Below are positions 17,401-27,460 of a DNA stretch of 64,000 bases, piece after piece. Each line of letters opens with the position of its first letter. Position 1 is the first letter of the stretch. A program made the translations under genes and the position numbers. This DNA comes from Fredinandcohnia onubensis (GTDB taxonomy: Bacteria; Bacillota; Bacilli; Bacillales; Bacillaceae_L), in assembly GCF_002734285.1 (NCBI RefSeq), contig NZ_NSEA01000023.1, positions 62,001-126,000 of the forward strand. Direction: 5' to 3'. The notes beneath the pieces are model-generated. The model made no database searches. It saw nothing but the letters and a program-made list of their open reading frames with translations, and was not told the origin of the DNA.

Positions 17401-18261
17401 ATGATGACTGATTTAAAAGATAACATTAGAAAGAATTTTGACAACTTGACAAAAAGGCAGCAGATTGTTGCGAAATACATAATTGAAAATTTGGAAAAGG
17501 TAGCATTTGTTACAACTAAGGAATTAGGTGATTTGACGGGGACGAGTGAGGCAACTGTCATTCGTTTTAGTTACTCATTAGGCTACTCTGGTTTTAGTGA
17601 AATGCAAAAAGTAGTTCAGGAATCTGTTTTTCTTAATAGTCAAAAGAGGCCAATAGAGAACTTTCTTAGCTCTACTGACGCGCTTAGTAAGAGTAACCAA
17701 TTAATCAAGGACACCATGACTGAAGATATTACGTTTATACAGCAAACTCTTAATCTAGTTGATGAGGAATGCTTACAAACAGTTATTACAAATATCATAG
17801 GAGCAGAGAAAAGATTTATAGTGGGCTTTAGAAGTTCTCATGCACCTGCGGGTTGGTTGGCTTACTCACTAAATATTATTTTGGGAGATGCCTATCTGTA
17901 TAGGGGTGAAACGGACAATACCGTTCAATTGATCTCGCAGTTTAAAGAAAAAAGTGTTGTTATTGCCATTTCCCTACCAAGGTATTCGCAGGAAACATTG
18001 CGGTTCGTAAAAGCAGCAAAAGAACAAGGAGCTGTAATTATTGTTGTTACTGATAATGAACTTTCACCGGTTGCCATTTATGCTGATCATATTTTGAAGG
18101 TAGTAACACCAACTCCAAGTGCATTAAAGGGAATGTCGGCCATTTTTTCTCTACTTAATGTACTTATTAGTGGGGTTGCTGTAATGGATAAGGAAAATGT
18201 TCAGAAGAGATTATACCAGTACGAGCAATTTAGTCAGGGCTTTTTTGTAGATGTAGATTAA
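17401..18261 (+). CDS. RpiR/MurR-family transcriptional regulator
   Basis: 286 aa. An N-terminal HTH_6 domain (residues about 1-80, with TTKELGDLTGTSEATVIRFS) is followed by a SIS domain (about 125-260) that in this family binds a sugar phosphate or amino sugar phosphate. It starts cluster B and is 29 bp from the next gene's preferred start, so it is probably autoregulated with the cluster. The closest well-known relative by role is MurR, which senses N-acetylmuramate 6-phosphate. A cell-wall-derived effector is possible but not shown. Confidence 0.88.
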   Translation: MMTDLKDNIRKNFDNLTKRQQIVAKYIIENLEKVAFVTTKELGDLTGTSEATVIRFSYSLGYSGFSEMQKVVQESVFLNSQKRPIENFLSSTDALSKSNQLIKDTMTEDITFIQQTLNLVDEECLQTVITNIIGAEKRFIVGFRSSHAPAGWLAYSLNIILGDAYLYRGETDNTVQLISQFKEKSVVIAISLPRYSQETLRFVKAAKEQGAVIIVVTDNELSPVAIYADHILKVVTPTPSALKGMSAIFSLLNVLISGVAVMDKENVQKRLYQYEQFSQGFFVDVD

Positions 18262-18290
18262 CAATAAAACATTTAGAAAGGATGAAATGT

Positions 18291-19421
18291 GTGGAAATAA
18301 AAAAAATCGAAATTAATCGACTGAAAATGCCATTAAAATTACCGTTTACAACAAGTTTTGGTACATTGCGATTTAAGGATTTTATTGTCCTGAGCGTTTA
18401 CGGTGATAAAAATATTGGTTATGGGGAAAGTGTTACCTTACCTTATCCGATTTATAATGAGGAAACAACAGACACTGTTCTATATATGCTAAAAGAATTT
18501 CTCATTCCAAAAGTTTTAAAGTTGAAAAATCTTACTCATCCGGCTGAATTGCATGATTTGTTTAAATCGATTCGAAGGAATCAAATGGCGAAAGCTGTGC
18601 TAGAAGGTGCCATTTGGGACCTGTATAGCAAACAACAGGGAATTTCTCTTTCTGAAGCATTAGGTGGAACAAAAAAGGAAATTGATTCAGGAGTTAGCAT
18701 TGGAATTGAACCAAGCATTTCAGTATTATTAGACCAGGTTGAGAGTTTTATACAAAATGGATATAAAAAAATTAAAGTAAAAATTAAACCAGGCTATGAT
18801 GTGGAACCGATACGAGCCATTAGGGAAAGATTTGGTCCTGATGTTCCATTAATGGCAGACGCTAATTCTGCTTATTCGTTACAGGATATTGATATATTAA
18901 AAGAATTAGATCAGTTCGAATTACTTATGATTGAACAACCTTTAGCTCATGACGACATTATTGACCATATCAAATTACAAGAGAAAGTAACGACTCCAAT
19001 CTGTTTAGATGAAAGTATCCATACTTTTGAGGATGCTAGAAAGGCAATTGAGGTGGGTGCATGTAAAATAATCAATATAAAAGTTGGGCGCGTTGGAGGT
19101 TTGACTGAGGCTAGGAAAATTCATGACCTATGCCAAACTTATAATATACCGGTATGGTGTGGTGGAATGCTTGAGGCGGGAATTGGTAGAGCGCATAATA
19201 TTGCAATTTCTTCTTTAAGTAATTTTACAATACCAGGCGATACATCGGCATCAAATCGATACTGGTATAAAGATATTGTTGATCCTGAAGTTACGTTCTC
19301 GAAACCAGGAACATTAGCAGTACCAGAATCTCCAGGAATTGGCTACCAAATAAATTCAGAATCTTTTGAATCGTATGTAACAGCAAAAGAAACTATCACG
19401 AGAGAGAAATCCATCTTCTAG
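18291..19421 (+). CDS. Enolase-superfamily enzyme: o-succinylbenzoate synthase/N-acylamino acid racemase-like
   Basis: 376 aa from the GTG at 18291. The ATG at 18282 touches the AGAAAGG ribosome site, so GTG is preferred. The muconate lactonizing subgroup residues are all visible: KVKIK (KxK) near 161, metal ligands in MADANSAY, MIEQPL and CLDES, and the second catalytic lysine in INIKVGRVGG. The C-terminal GGMLEAGIGRAHN matches the MenC/NAAAR family. No menaquinone genes are near, while an N-acyl-D-amino acid deacylase and an M20 amidohydrolase are in the same cluster. Racemase or epimerase activity on an N-acyl amino acid is therefore more likely than menaquinone synthesis (inference). Confidence 0.85.
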   Translation: MEIKKIEINRLKMPLKLPFTTSFGTLRFKDFIVLSVYGDKNIGYGESVTLPYPIYNEETTDTVLYMLKEFLIPKVLKLKNLTHPAELHDLFKSIRRNQMAKAVLEGAIWDLYSKQQGISLSEALGGTKKEIDSGVSIGIEPSISVLLDQVESFIQNGYKKIKVKIKPGYDVEPIRAIRERFGPDVPLMADANSAYSLQDIDILKELDQFELLMIEQPLAHDDIIDHIKLQEKVTTPICLDESIHTFEDARKAIEVGACKIINIKVGRVGGLTEARKIHDLCQTYNIPVWCGGMLEAGIGRAHNIAISSLSNFTIPGDTSASNRYWYKDIVDPEVTFSKPGTLAVPESPGIGYQINSESFESYVTAKETITREKSIF

Positions 19422-19540
19422 AATATTGCCTCTTATTAACTAATTACGAATACTCCATAAGTAAGACTATAAAATGTTTCACCTTGATATTCCACGACGA
19501 TAAATTTAAATACTCTACAAAAAGAAAGGTTGCGATAATA

Positions 19541-20389
19541 ATGATTGAGCAATTTGAAAATTTAAGACTGTCCATTGACTCACTGCTTGAAGATTTTAGT
19601 GGATCAATATCTTTGGAAGTACGAAGTAGACAAGGTGACAAGATTATTTCGTATAATGAAAATGAAGTATTTCCGACCGCCAGTACAATTAAGGTATTTA
19701 TCTTAGGAGCGATGCTTGAGCAAGTACAAAATGACCAATACTCTCTAACCGATTTGATTGAGATGAGAGCAGGAGATCAAGTTGGTGGATCAGGTGTTAT
19801 AAAGGAATTTACCCCTGGCTCTAAATATCCAATTAGAGATGTTGCAACTGCCATGATCATTCTAAGTGATAATACCGCAACAAATATGATATTGGAATTA
19901 GTTGGTGGAATTGACGTTGTAAACACTCATATCAAAAAGTATGGATATACTTATACAGAGCTCCGAAATATAATTGACTTTCAAGCGATAGGGGAAGACG
20001 TTGAAAACCTTGCTGTTTCGACATCTGCTGAATTTGTAGATTATCTTGAAAAGATATTGAATAATAAAATCCTCAAACCGGAAATCAAAGATGTCATGAT
20101 TGATATTATGGCTAGACAGCAATATTTGGACTTATTTCCTAGATATATCCCTTACAATCCGTACGCTAAGGAATTAGGTGTTACGCAAGATATCCAAATC
20201 GCAAACAAAACGGGATTTTTCATGGGAGTACGTTGTGATGTAGGCTATATATTTATTAAAAATAAACAATACGTTTTTACAGTATTTTCAAAGAATTGTG
20301 CTGATCGAGCTTTTAATCCTGAAAATGAAGCTGCGGTGTTGATAGGTAAGCTAGGAAAAGAGATTTTCTCTTACTTGAGTCGCCAGTAG
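19541..20389 (+). CDS. Serine hydrolase, class A beta-lactamase-like, without signal peptide
   Basis: 282 aa from the ATG at 19541 (AAAGG site 11 bases upstream). Beta-lactamase-fold motifs: S48-T-I-K51 (SxxK), SDN in IILSDNTATN, and KTG in ANKTGFFMG. A clear omega-loop ExxxN base equivalent to Glu166 is not obvious, so hydrolysis may use another base or a different substrate. No signal peptide or lipobox is present, so it acts in the cytosol, unlike resistance beta-lactamases of Gram-positives. Position before an ABC importer and beside peptide and N-acyl amino acid hydrolases suggests an amide/ester substrate brought in by that importer. Confidence 0.82.
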   Translation: MIEQFENLRLSIDSLLEDFSGSISLEVRSRQGDKIISYNENEVFPTASTIKVFILGAMLEQVQNDQYSLTDLIEMRAGDQVGGSGVIKEFTPGSKYPIRDVATAMIILSDNTATNMILELVGGIDVVNTHIKKYGYTYTELRNIIDFQAIGEDVENLAVSTSAEFVDYLEKILNNKILKPEIKDVMIDIMARQQYLDLFPRYIPYNPYAKELGVTQDIQIANKTGFFMGVRCDVGYIFIKNKQYVFTVFSKNCADRAFNPENEAAVLIGKLGKEIFSYLSRQ

Positions 20390-20415
20390 CCAAGAAATCA
20401 GAAGGGAGTAATAGA

Positions 20416-21930
20416 ATGGCTTCAGGTAGTGATAATTTACTAGAAATACGAAATGCATCCAAAACATACGGTCCTACAACTGTGCTTTCAAATGTCTCTT
20501 TTACATTAAAGGCTGGGGAAACTGTAGCTGTGATTGGACAGAATGGTGCAGGCAAATCTACCTTTTCAAAAATTGTAGCAGGTGTAATTGAGCCTGATCA
20601 AGGTGCAAAGATTGTCATGAATGGTGAGGAGGTTATATTGTTTCCTCCTAGAAATGCCTTAAAGCACGGTGTTGCATTTATACCGCAGGAATTGGCATAT
20701 GTTCCAGAATTGACGGTTGCTGAAAACATTTTGCTTGGAAGGTGGCCGAAAAAAAGTGGATTTGTATCACACAAGGAAATTATTAGGAAAACAAAAGAAG
20801 AAGCTAAGAGGTTCGGAATTGAGATAGATGTAGAGAAGAAAATGTCAGAATTAAAACTGGCTGATAAACAACTGGTTGAGATTTTAAAAGCTTTATCCAA
20901 GGATGCCAAAATACTTTTATTGGATGAGCCTACAGCCTCGTTAACGGAAAATGAGAGTAATAATCTTTTTAAGATGGTTGGTACGCTAGCAAAGGAAAAA
21001 GGAGTAGGGGTTGTTTATATATCTCATCGAATGGATGAAGTGTTCCGCTATAGTGATCGAATTGATGTATTTCGAAACGGAAAGTTTGTGGCTTCGGAAC
21101 AAACAAAAATGTCAGATCATCAAACGCTCATTTTCCATATGTTAGGTCAGCAAAAGGAAGAATTAGAGACCACTCAATTTATGGATGAACAAGATGTAAA
21201 CCACGTTTTTTCAGTAAATAAATGGAATTGGGAAGGATTACCTAAACTTAAAGATATAAATTTTAGCGTATCAAAGGGCGAAATTGTCGGAATATTTGGA
21301 GTTAGAGGCTGTGGAGCTGAAGTAATTGCCGAGGGGATTGTCGGATTAAGACCTGATATTAAAGGTGAAATTGAAATTGAAGGTAACAAAAGAAAACTTA
21401 TTAAAACTCCAATCGAAGCGAAGAGTAAAAAAATTGCATATGTACCACCGGATCGAAAGAAACAAGGGCTAGTATTAGGTATGTCAATTAAAAAGAATAT
21501 TTCCCTTCTTATACTAAATGTGTTATCTAAATTTGGTATTGTAAATTTCCAAAAAGAGAATGAGGTATCAGGATCTCTTTCTAAGCGATTTAATGTTCGT
21601 ACAGTTGGTCTATGGCAAAACGTAGGAGAACTGAGTGGAGGAAATCAACAAAAGGTGCTTTTATCAAGTAGATTAGCGATGAATCCTAAAATTTTGGTGT
21701 TACAGGAACCTACTCGTGGTGTAGATATTGGAGCAAGATTAGAGATTCATAGACGACTTCGTGAAATAGCAGCAGATGGTACGGCTACACTATTAGTTAC
21801 CTCAGATTTAGAGGAAGCAATTATTGTCTGCGACCGACTTATTATCATGCGAGACGGAAAGTTAGTGGGGGAACTAAAGGGTGAAAGAAAAACAGAAGAG
21901 GAAGCGCTAAGACTAGCAGCAGGAGATTAA
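20416..21930 (+). CDS. Sugar-type ABC importer ATPase with two ABC domains (RbsA/MglA-like)
   Basis: 504 aa with two ATPase domains, as in CUT2 importers. The first has Walker A GQNGAGKST and Walker B ILLLDEPTASL. The second has a degenerate Walker A (FGVRGCGAE) but an intact LSGGNQQKV signature and VLQEPTRGVD. It is cytoplasmic, partner of the permease at 21958 and the binding protein at 22968, all within 30 bp or overlapping. The family usually moves pentoses, other simple sugars or nucleosides, yet the neighbours are peptide/N-acyl amino acid hydrolases, so the substrate may be a sugar-peptide or an atypical one. Confidence 0.93.
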   Translation: MASGSDNLLEIRNASKTYGPTTVLSNVSFTLKAGETVAVIGQNGAGKSTFSKIVAGVIEPDQGAKIVMNGEEVILFPPRNALKHGVAFIPQELAYVPELTVAENILLGRWPKKSGFVSHKEIIRKTKEEAKRFGIEIDVEKKMSELKLADKQLVEILKALSKDAKILLLDEPTASLTENESNNLFKMVGTLAKEKGVGVVYISHRMDEVFRYSDRIDVFRNGKFVASEQTKMSDHQTLIFHMLGQQKEELETTQFMDEQDVNHVFSVNKWNWEGLPKLKDINFSVSKGEIVGIFGVRGCGAEVIAEGIVGLRPDIKGEIEIEGNKRKLIKTPIEAKSKKIAYVPPDRKKQGLVLGMSIKKNISLLILNVLSKFGIVNFQKENEVSGSLSKRFNVRTVGLWQNVGELSGGNQQKVLLSSRLAMNPKILVLQEPTRGVDIGARLEIHRRLREIAADGTATLLVTSDLEEAIIVCDRLIIMRDGKLVGELKGERKTEEEALRLAAGD

Positions 21931-21957
21931 TCAAGCGTTAGAGGAGAGGAGAAAAGC

Positions 21958-22968
21958 ATGAATACAGATGTTACTAAGATACGTACCAATAACCCTGGGA
22001 ATGGTAAAAAGTTATTATCGAGTAGTATAGGTATTGAGGCGATTGGATTATTTGCTTTTTATTTTTTTATTATACTTTTCTTTAGTATTACAACTGAAAA
22101 TTTCTTTAGTACATCAAATGCTCTTAACATCTTAGACAACATTGCAGTACTAGGAATTGTTGCAATTGGTCAAGTTTTTGTTCTAATCACAGGGGGATTT
22201 GACTTATCCGTTGGTGGGATTGTCCCTTTAGGAGGGGTGCTCTTTGTATCTCTATCTAATGCTGGGCTTGATACGATAACAGCAATATTACTTGTAGTTA
22301 TTGTTGGAGGCTTGGTAGGACTAATCAATGGGGTATTTGTTACTAAGTTTAAAATTAATCCATTAATCACAACCCTAGGAACGCTTTCTATCACTGCAGG
22401 ATTAGCAAAAGTAATAACTGGAGGTTTAACGACAATCCTAGAAAACCCTAATGCTTCAGTGATAGCAGATAAGGTGTTTGGTATTCCAATTCACGTTATA
22501 ATCCTTATCGTCTTTAGTGCAGTTGGATTCTTTATTTTACGATATACGTCTTTTGGAAGATCCCTTTATGCCATTGGTGGAAATCAGGAAGCTAGTAGAT
22601 TGGCGGGGATCCGAGTTAATTTAAATATCAATATTGTTTTTATCATTTGTGGCTTTCTGGCCGCATTTGCTGGAATTGTTCTTGCAAGTCAATTAATGGC
22701 TGGTTCTGGAACAATGGGAGTTGAAACAAATCTTAAGTCAATTACCGCAGTTATTTTAGGCGGAGCCTCTCTTGCAGGAGGCCGAGGTGGAATTATCGGA
22801 ACGTTAGTTGGGGTTCTTATCTTAGGGACACTAACAAACGGAATGGCAATTTTGCAAATTCAAGCTTTTTATCAAGAAATCGTAACTGGTATTGTACTTC
22901 TATTAGCTATCAATTTTAATAATTTAAGAGATTTTCTAAATACAAAAATAAAGTTTAATAGGGGGTAA
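21958..22968 (+). CDS. CUT2-family ABC transporter permease (RbsC-like)
   Basis: 336 aa, about ten membrane segments. The family stretch GGFDLSVGGIVPLGG near residue 80 and GRSLYAIGGNQEASRLAGI near residue 200 identify an RbsC/MglC-type permease. The gene ends by overlapping the ATG of the binding protein (TAATG), so the subunits are made together. Membrane partner of the ATPase at 20416. Confidence 0.93.
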   Translation: MNTDVTKIRTNNPGNGKKLLSSSIGIEAIGLFAFYFFIILFFSITTENFFSTSNALNILDNIAVLGIVAIGQVFVLITGGFDLSVGGIVPLGGVLFVSLSNAGLDTITAILLVVIVGGLVGLINGVFVTKFKINPLITTLGTLSITAGLAKVITGGLTTILENPNASVIADKVFGIPIHVIILIVFSAVGFFILRYTSFGRSLYAIGGNQEASRLAGIRVNLNINIVFIICGFLAAFAGIVLASQLMAGSGTMGVETNLKSITAVILGGASLAGGRGGIIGTLVGVLILGTLTNGMAILQIQAFYQEIVTGIVLLLAINFNNLRDFLNTKIKFNRG

Positions 22969-24113
22969 TGTTTTTGAAAAAGATAAAATTCCTGTTAGTG
23001 TCCATGGTTATTTTCTCGTTACTATTTACGGCTGCGTGTTCTTCAGAGGAATCTACATCTTCAGAAAATGAAGGAGATACAAAAAGTGCTGGAAGTGATG
23101 ATGAGCTTTACTTTACGTTTGCTAACGTAACAGAAGCTGGTCCAATGTTCGTTGAGTTAGGAAATGGTGTTAAAGCAGCAGCTGAAAAAGCTGGTATCAA
23201 ACTTAAAACGTATAATAATAACTTTGATGGTCCAACTGCTCTTAACAACGCAAAATTAATGGTTCAAGATAAGCCAGATTTAATTATTGAATACAATGGA
23301 GTTGAAGGTGTAGGTAAATCAATTCAACAAGTATTTGATGAGTCTGGAATTCCAAGTATAGCGGTAAATATTCCCGTACCAGGGAGTCATTGGTTTAACT
23401 TAAGTAACCAGCAATTAGGTATTGATACAGGTAAAATTGTAGCAGAAGCCGCTAAAGAAAGAGGCTGGAACGCAAAAAATACGACGGTAATCATTGCTCA
23501 GAGTGCTACTGCAGGATATGAAGTAAATAACAGTGTTCGTTATTTTTATGTAACAGTTGCTGATGAGCTTGGCTTAGAACAGGTTAAACCAGAATCAATT
23601 GTACCAACTACTACAACAGTGGGAGACCATCTTATTCAAGTTGATGGCAAGTCAGAACTAGAAGCAACCTACACATCTGTGAAAAATGTGCTTCAAACAG
23701 TACCAAAAGATCGTAATATTTTATTTTATACTGTAAATGATGATTCCACAATTGGTGGACTACGTGCAATCGAAGAGGCAGGTAGAGAAGACAATACCAT
23801 TGTTGCAGGACTTGGTGGAAGTGAAGAGGCCTTAAAGCAGTTAAGGGATAATCCAAACTGGGTGGCGGAAGGTAGTATCTTCATGTCAGAATGGGGCCAA
23901 TACCTAATCGCAATGGGAGTCGCCATTGTGAATGGCGCAGAGCCACCAGAACTAACTCCAGCACCACAAGTTGTTTTAACAAAGGAAAATGTAGATGAGT
24001 ATTATCCAAACGGACCGAAGGCTGAGACATTACCACCACTAGTTGAGGACAATAGTTACTTAAAAGATGCAGAGGTATTACAATTGTTTGGTAATATACA
24101 GGGACTTGAATAA
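22968..24113 (+). CDS. ABC transporter substrate-binding lipoprotein (periplasmic-binding type 1 fold)
   Basis: 381 aa with a lipoprotein signal (lipobox TAAC, Cys about residue 24). Start may be the ATG at 22968, overlapping the permease stop, or a TTG at 22974 that is better spaced from GGGGG. The sequence has the two-domain ribose-binding-like pattern (PDLIIEYNGVEGVGKSIQQ; FYTVNDDSTIGGLRAIEEAG). It captures the substrate for the importer of cluster B. The substrate is not deducible. Confidence 0.9.
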   Translation: MFLKKIKFLLVSMVIFSLLFTAACSSEESTSSENEGDTKSAGSDDELYFTFANVTEAGPMFVELGNGVKAAAEKAGIKLKTYNNNFDGPTALNNAKLMVQDKPDLIIEYNGVEGVGKSIQQVFDESGIPSIAVNIPVPGSHWFNLSNQQLGIDTGKIVAEAAKERGWNAKNTTVIIAQSATAGYEVNNSVRYFYVTVADELGLEQVKPESIVPTTTTVGDHLIQVDGKSELEATYTSVKNVLQTVPKDRNILFYTVNDDSTIGGLRAIEEAGREDNTIVAGLGGSEEALKQLRDNPNWVAEGSIFMSEWGQYLIAMGVAIVNGAEPPELTPAPQVVLTKENVDEYYPNGPKAETLPPLVEDNSYLKDAEVLQLFGNIQGLE

Positions 24114-24178
24114 ATTAGAACATCTATATATGACAGATTTTTTATAGGGAAATGCACATATAATTTGAATCAGATAAT

Positions 24179-24204
24179 GGGAGTATGACGTTGTTCATAT
24201 TCCC
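24179..24204 (+). terminator. Hairpin between binding protein and M81 genes
   Basis: GGGAGTATG pairs with CATATTCCC (one G-U) around an 8-base loop, followed by AGTAGTATTTTTA. Probably a partial terminator that lowers expression of the downstream enzyme genes relative to the importer. Confidence 0.4.
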
Positions 24205-24300
24205 AGTAGTATTTTTAATAGAATGGAAAGAGATTAGCCGCATTTTAATAAATTTCTTTTTAAATAATGATAACCAAGTCTATATAAGGGGTAGGATGAA

Positions 24301-25788
24301 ATGAAGTTCATTATCGGGCAAATTTCACATGAGACAAATACCTTCGCAGTTGATAAAACAACGAAGCATACATTTCAACTTTGGGAATGGAAATCAGGAC
24401 AGGAAATAATTGATAGTCATCGTAGGGTAAGGGATTATTTAGGTGGAATGATTGATCGAGCAGAAGAATTAAATATTGAAATCATTCCAACTCTCTCGGC
24501 GATGGCATATCCATCTGGCCTAATTACTCAAGAAACTTATAAAGAACTAAAAGAAGAACTTATCCAACGAATTATAAATGAAGAAGCTGATGCCATATGT
24601 TTAAACCTTCATGGAGCGGGTGTTGTAGAAGGAATTGAAGATATGGAAGGAGATCTATTGTGCGAGGTGCGTAAAGTGGTTGGATACTCAATCCCAATCA
24701 TTTGCACATTAGATCTACATGCAAATTTGACTGAAACAATGGTAAAGGAAGCTGATGCTTTATTAGGAGTGAATTTTTATCCACATATTGATTCTTATGA
24801 ACGTGGCAATGAGGCAATTGATATTGCTGTTAAGATTGTTAAGAAAGAAATTAAACCGGTTATGAGTATGAAGAAATTACCACTTATCATTCCTACATCA
24901 ACTTCTAACTTATCTCCTGTTAAAGATATTAATCAGATATGCTGGAATTGGGAAGCTCAACCTGTAGTAATCGACTGTACATTCTTTCATGGATTTCCAT
25001 ACACCGATACGTCCATAAATGGTGTTTCAGTTTTAACGATTACCAATAACAATTGTGACCTTGCGAATCAAATCACAAAGGATGTTTCTCAGAAAGTTTG
25101 GGAAATGAGAGAACATTTTTTTTTAGATATACCGTCTCCGAGAGAAGGGATAGAACAGGCATTAGCTTTTAATGGGTACCCTGTTGTAATCAATGAAACC
25201 TCTGATAATCCGGGCGGCGGAACTCCAGGAGATGGCACCTATCTATTGGAAGCGATGCTGTCTATGAATTTAGAAAAGGCATGCTTTGGATATGTTTTTG
25301 ATCAGGAAGTTGCCCTAGCCGCTCATAAAGCCGGAGTGGGATCATTTATTGAAGTAGAGCTTGGTGGAAAAACAGACTCACTTCATGGGAAGCCGTTACA
25401 AATAATAGCCTATGTGAAAAGTGTCACAGATGGTCAATTTACTCAATCATCTCCAATGTGGGGAGGGTTACAAGTAAATCTAGGGAAATCTGCAAGACTT
25501 CAAGTGAATGGTGTTGACATTATTGTTTGTTCAGTAAAATCACAGGTGTTAGATGAACAAATTTTCCTTTTGCATGGGATAGATGTTTCCACTTATAAAA
25601 TCGTTGCACTCAAGTCTAGCCAGCATTTCAGAGCAGCATTTGAGCCAATTAGTAAAAAGATTATAACGGTTGATTCACCTGGTTTGACCACAATGGATTT
25701 TACTAGCTTTAAATATAAAAATATTCAACGGCCAGTTTATCCAATTGATGAAGTAAAAAACGCTGCTGCTGGGTTACCGACTGCTTAG
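24301..25788 (+). CDS. M81 family metallopeptidase (MlrC-like)
   Basis: 495 aa, the usual length. The N-terminal ISHETNTF is characteristic of MlrC proteins, as are the metal-site segments CTLDLHANLT and YPHIDSYERG and the glycine-rich NPGGGTPGDGTYLL. MlrC was named from the microcystin degradation pathway, where it cleaves a linear peptide product containing D- and beta-amino acids; most homologues have unknown substrates. Here it sits between an ABC importer and an N-acyl-D-amino acid deacylase. That supports a role in breaking an imported compound with unusual stereochemistry (inference). Confidence 0.9.
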   Translation: MKFIIGQISHETNTFAVDKTTKHTFQLWEWKSGQEIIDSHRRVRDYLGGMIDRAEELNIEIIPTLSAMAYPSGLITQETYKELKEELIQRIINEEADAICLNLHGAGVVEGIEDMEGDLLCEVRKVVGYSIPIICTLDLHANLTETMVKEADALLGVNFYPHIDSYERGNEAIDIAVKIVKKEIKPVMSMKKLPLIIPTSTSNLSPVKDINQICWNWEAQPVVIDCTFFHGFPYTDTSINGVSVLTITNNNCDLANQITKDVSQKVWEMREHFFLDIPSPREGIEQALAFNGYPVVINETSDNPGGGTPGDGTYLLEAMLSMNLEKACFGYVFDQEVALAAHKAGVGSFIEVELGGKTDSLHGKPLQIIAYVKSVTDGQFTQSSPMWGGLQVNLGKSARLQVNGVDIIVCSVKSQVLDEQIFLLHGIDVSTYKIVALKSSQHFRAAFEPISKKIITVDSPGLTTMDFTSFKYKNIQRPVYPIDEVKNAAAGLPTA

Positions 25789-25852
25789 AAAATATTCATT
25801 TTTAGTGCATGTGCTTGAAATAAAAATAAAATGTTAACTAGGAGGGTTATTC

Positions 25853-27460
25853 ATGTTTGATTTTATAATAAAAAATGGAAAAATGTATGACGGTACAGGA
25901 AACCCCTGGACAAAAACAGACATTGGAATCAAGGATGGGGTCATATCTGAAATTGGGGATTTAGGCGGTAAGAAAGCGAAACGGGTTGTTGATGCAAGCA
26001 ATATGGCTGTAACTCCAGGCTTTATAGATACCCATGTACACTCTGATCTTCTAATTACAAGACCAGAGATTCATAAGATAAAAGTTCTCCAAGGTATTAC
26101 AACGGAATTATTAGGACAGGATGGTATTTCTGTGGCACCTGTTTCGAGGACAACAAAACCACTCTGGCAAAAACAATTAAAAGGGTTAAACGGAGATATT
26201 GGAGATTGGCCATGGAATTCAATCACTGAGTACTTAGGATTTCTAGAAGAATCTAAGATAGCAGGTAATACTACTTATCTAGTACCTCACGGAGCTGTTC
26301 GGACCTTAGTTATGGGATTTGAGGGACGCAAGGCTACTCCAGAAGAGATGGTCCAAATGAGAGAACTTGTGGAAGAAGGGATGAGACAAGGTGCGTTTGG
26401 TTTATCTTCTGGACTTGTCTATCCTCCTAATTTGTATTCTTGTAAGGACGAATTAATAGAAATTTGTAAAGGTGCTGCTAAATATAAAGGTTGTTTTGTT
26501 GTTCATATCCGTAACGAAAGTAATAAATCACTAGAAGCATTAGATGAAGTAATTGATGTAGCAAGACAATCTGGTGTAAGACTTCATATCTCTCATTTTA
26601 AGGTTGCTGGAAAATTGAACAGAGCAAATTATACCAAGGCGTTAGATAAAATGGTGGAAGCCCGGATAGAAGGAATTGAAGTTACATTTGACCAATACCC
26701 TTATGCAGCTGGATCAACCGTTTTCCATGCCATTTTACCTCCTTTTATGCATATGGGGGGTACAGTAGAGTTACTAGAAAAGCTGCAAGACCCAGACATT
26801 CAAATAAAAATTAAGGATGAACTAGAAAACAATGCAGATTATGAAAACTGGGTACTAAATTGTGGCTGGGAAAATATTACCTTAACATCAGTATCTACGG
26901 AAGCAAATAAGTGGGTTGAAGGTAAAAATATGGTAGACATTGCATATAAATTAGATCTGGATCCAGCAGATGCAGCCATTAAGCTTCTCCTTGAAGAAAA
27001 CGCTGGGATAACTATGCTCGTGCACTGGGGAGATGAAGAGCTTATTACTGAGGGAATGAAGCATTCTCTACAAATTGTAGGTTCTGATAGTATCTTTGGA
27101 GGTAAGCCACACCCACGTTTATATGGTACATACCCAAGGGTACTAGGACACTTTGTAAGAGAAAAGCAAGCTCTTTCTCTTGAACAAGCGATTCGAAAAA
27201 TGACAGGAGCACCTGCACAGCTTTTGCGACTCAAAAATAGAGGATTACTAAGAGAAGGTTATGCGGCGGATATTGTTATTTTCGCTCCAGGGGAAATTCG
27301 TGATCAGGCAACGTATAATGATCCATTACAGGAACCAACAGGAATTCACTTTGTTTTTGTAAACGGTAAACTCGCTGCTGAAAACGGTAAATTTTTAGGA
27401 ACTACAGCTGGCAAAGTGTTAAGAAGGGAAGATTCTTATGCCGCAAGTGTTACACTATAA
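25853..27460 (+). CDS. N-acyl-D-amino-acid deacylase (D-aminoacylase family amidohydrolase)
   Basis: 535 aa amidohydrolase of the D-aminoacylase/D-glutamate deacylase type. The metal-binding DTHVHSD lies near residue 65 after a short beta domain (NGKMYDGTGNPW). The middle has HIRNES and HISHFK, and the end has KMTGAPAQLLRL and GYAADIVIF. It hydrolyses N-acyl-D-amino acids to D-amino acid and carboxylate (family knowledge). AGGAGG precedes the ATG. The next gene starts 23 bases before its stop, so the two are translationally coupled. With the racemase-like enzyme and the M20 hydrolase it forms the core of cluster B. Confidence 0.88.
   Translation: MFDFIIKNGKMYDGTGNPWTKTDIGIKDGVISEIGDLGGKKAKRVVDASNMAVTPGFIDTHVHSDLLITRPEIHKIKVLQGITTELLGQDGISVAPVSRTTKPLWQKQLKGLNGDIGDWPWNSITEYLGFLEESKIAGNTTYLVPHGAVRTLVMGFEGRKATPEEMVQMRELVEEGMRQGAFGLSSGLVYPPNLYSCKDELIEICKGAAKYKGCFVVHIRNESNKSLEALDEVIDVARQSGVRLHISHFKVAGKLNRANYTKALDKMVEARIEGIEVTFDQYPYAAGSTVFHAILPPFMHMGGTVELLEKLQDPDIQIKIKDELENNADYENWVLNCGWENITLTSVSTEANKWVEGKNMVDIAYKLDLDPADAAIKLLLEENAGITMLVHWGDEELITEGMKHSLQIVGSDSIFGGKPHPRLYGTYPRVLGHFVREKQALSLEQAIRKMTGAPAQLLRLKNRGLLREGYAADIVIFAPGEIRDQATYNDPLQEPTGIHFVFVNGKLAAENGKFLGTTAGKVLRREDSYAASVTL

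Noticed and set aside
18291-19421. Calling the enolase-superfamily gene menC
   Set aside because: OSB synthase and N-acylamino acid racemase cannot be separated by sequence motifs alone, and no menaquinone genes are adjacent.
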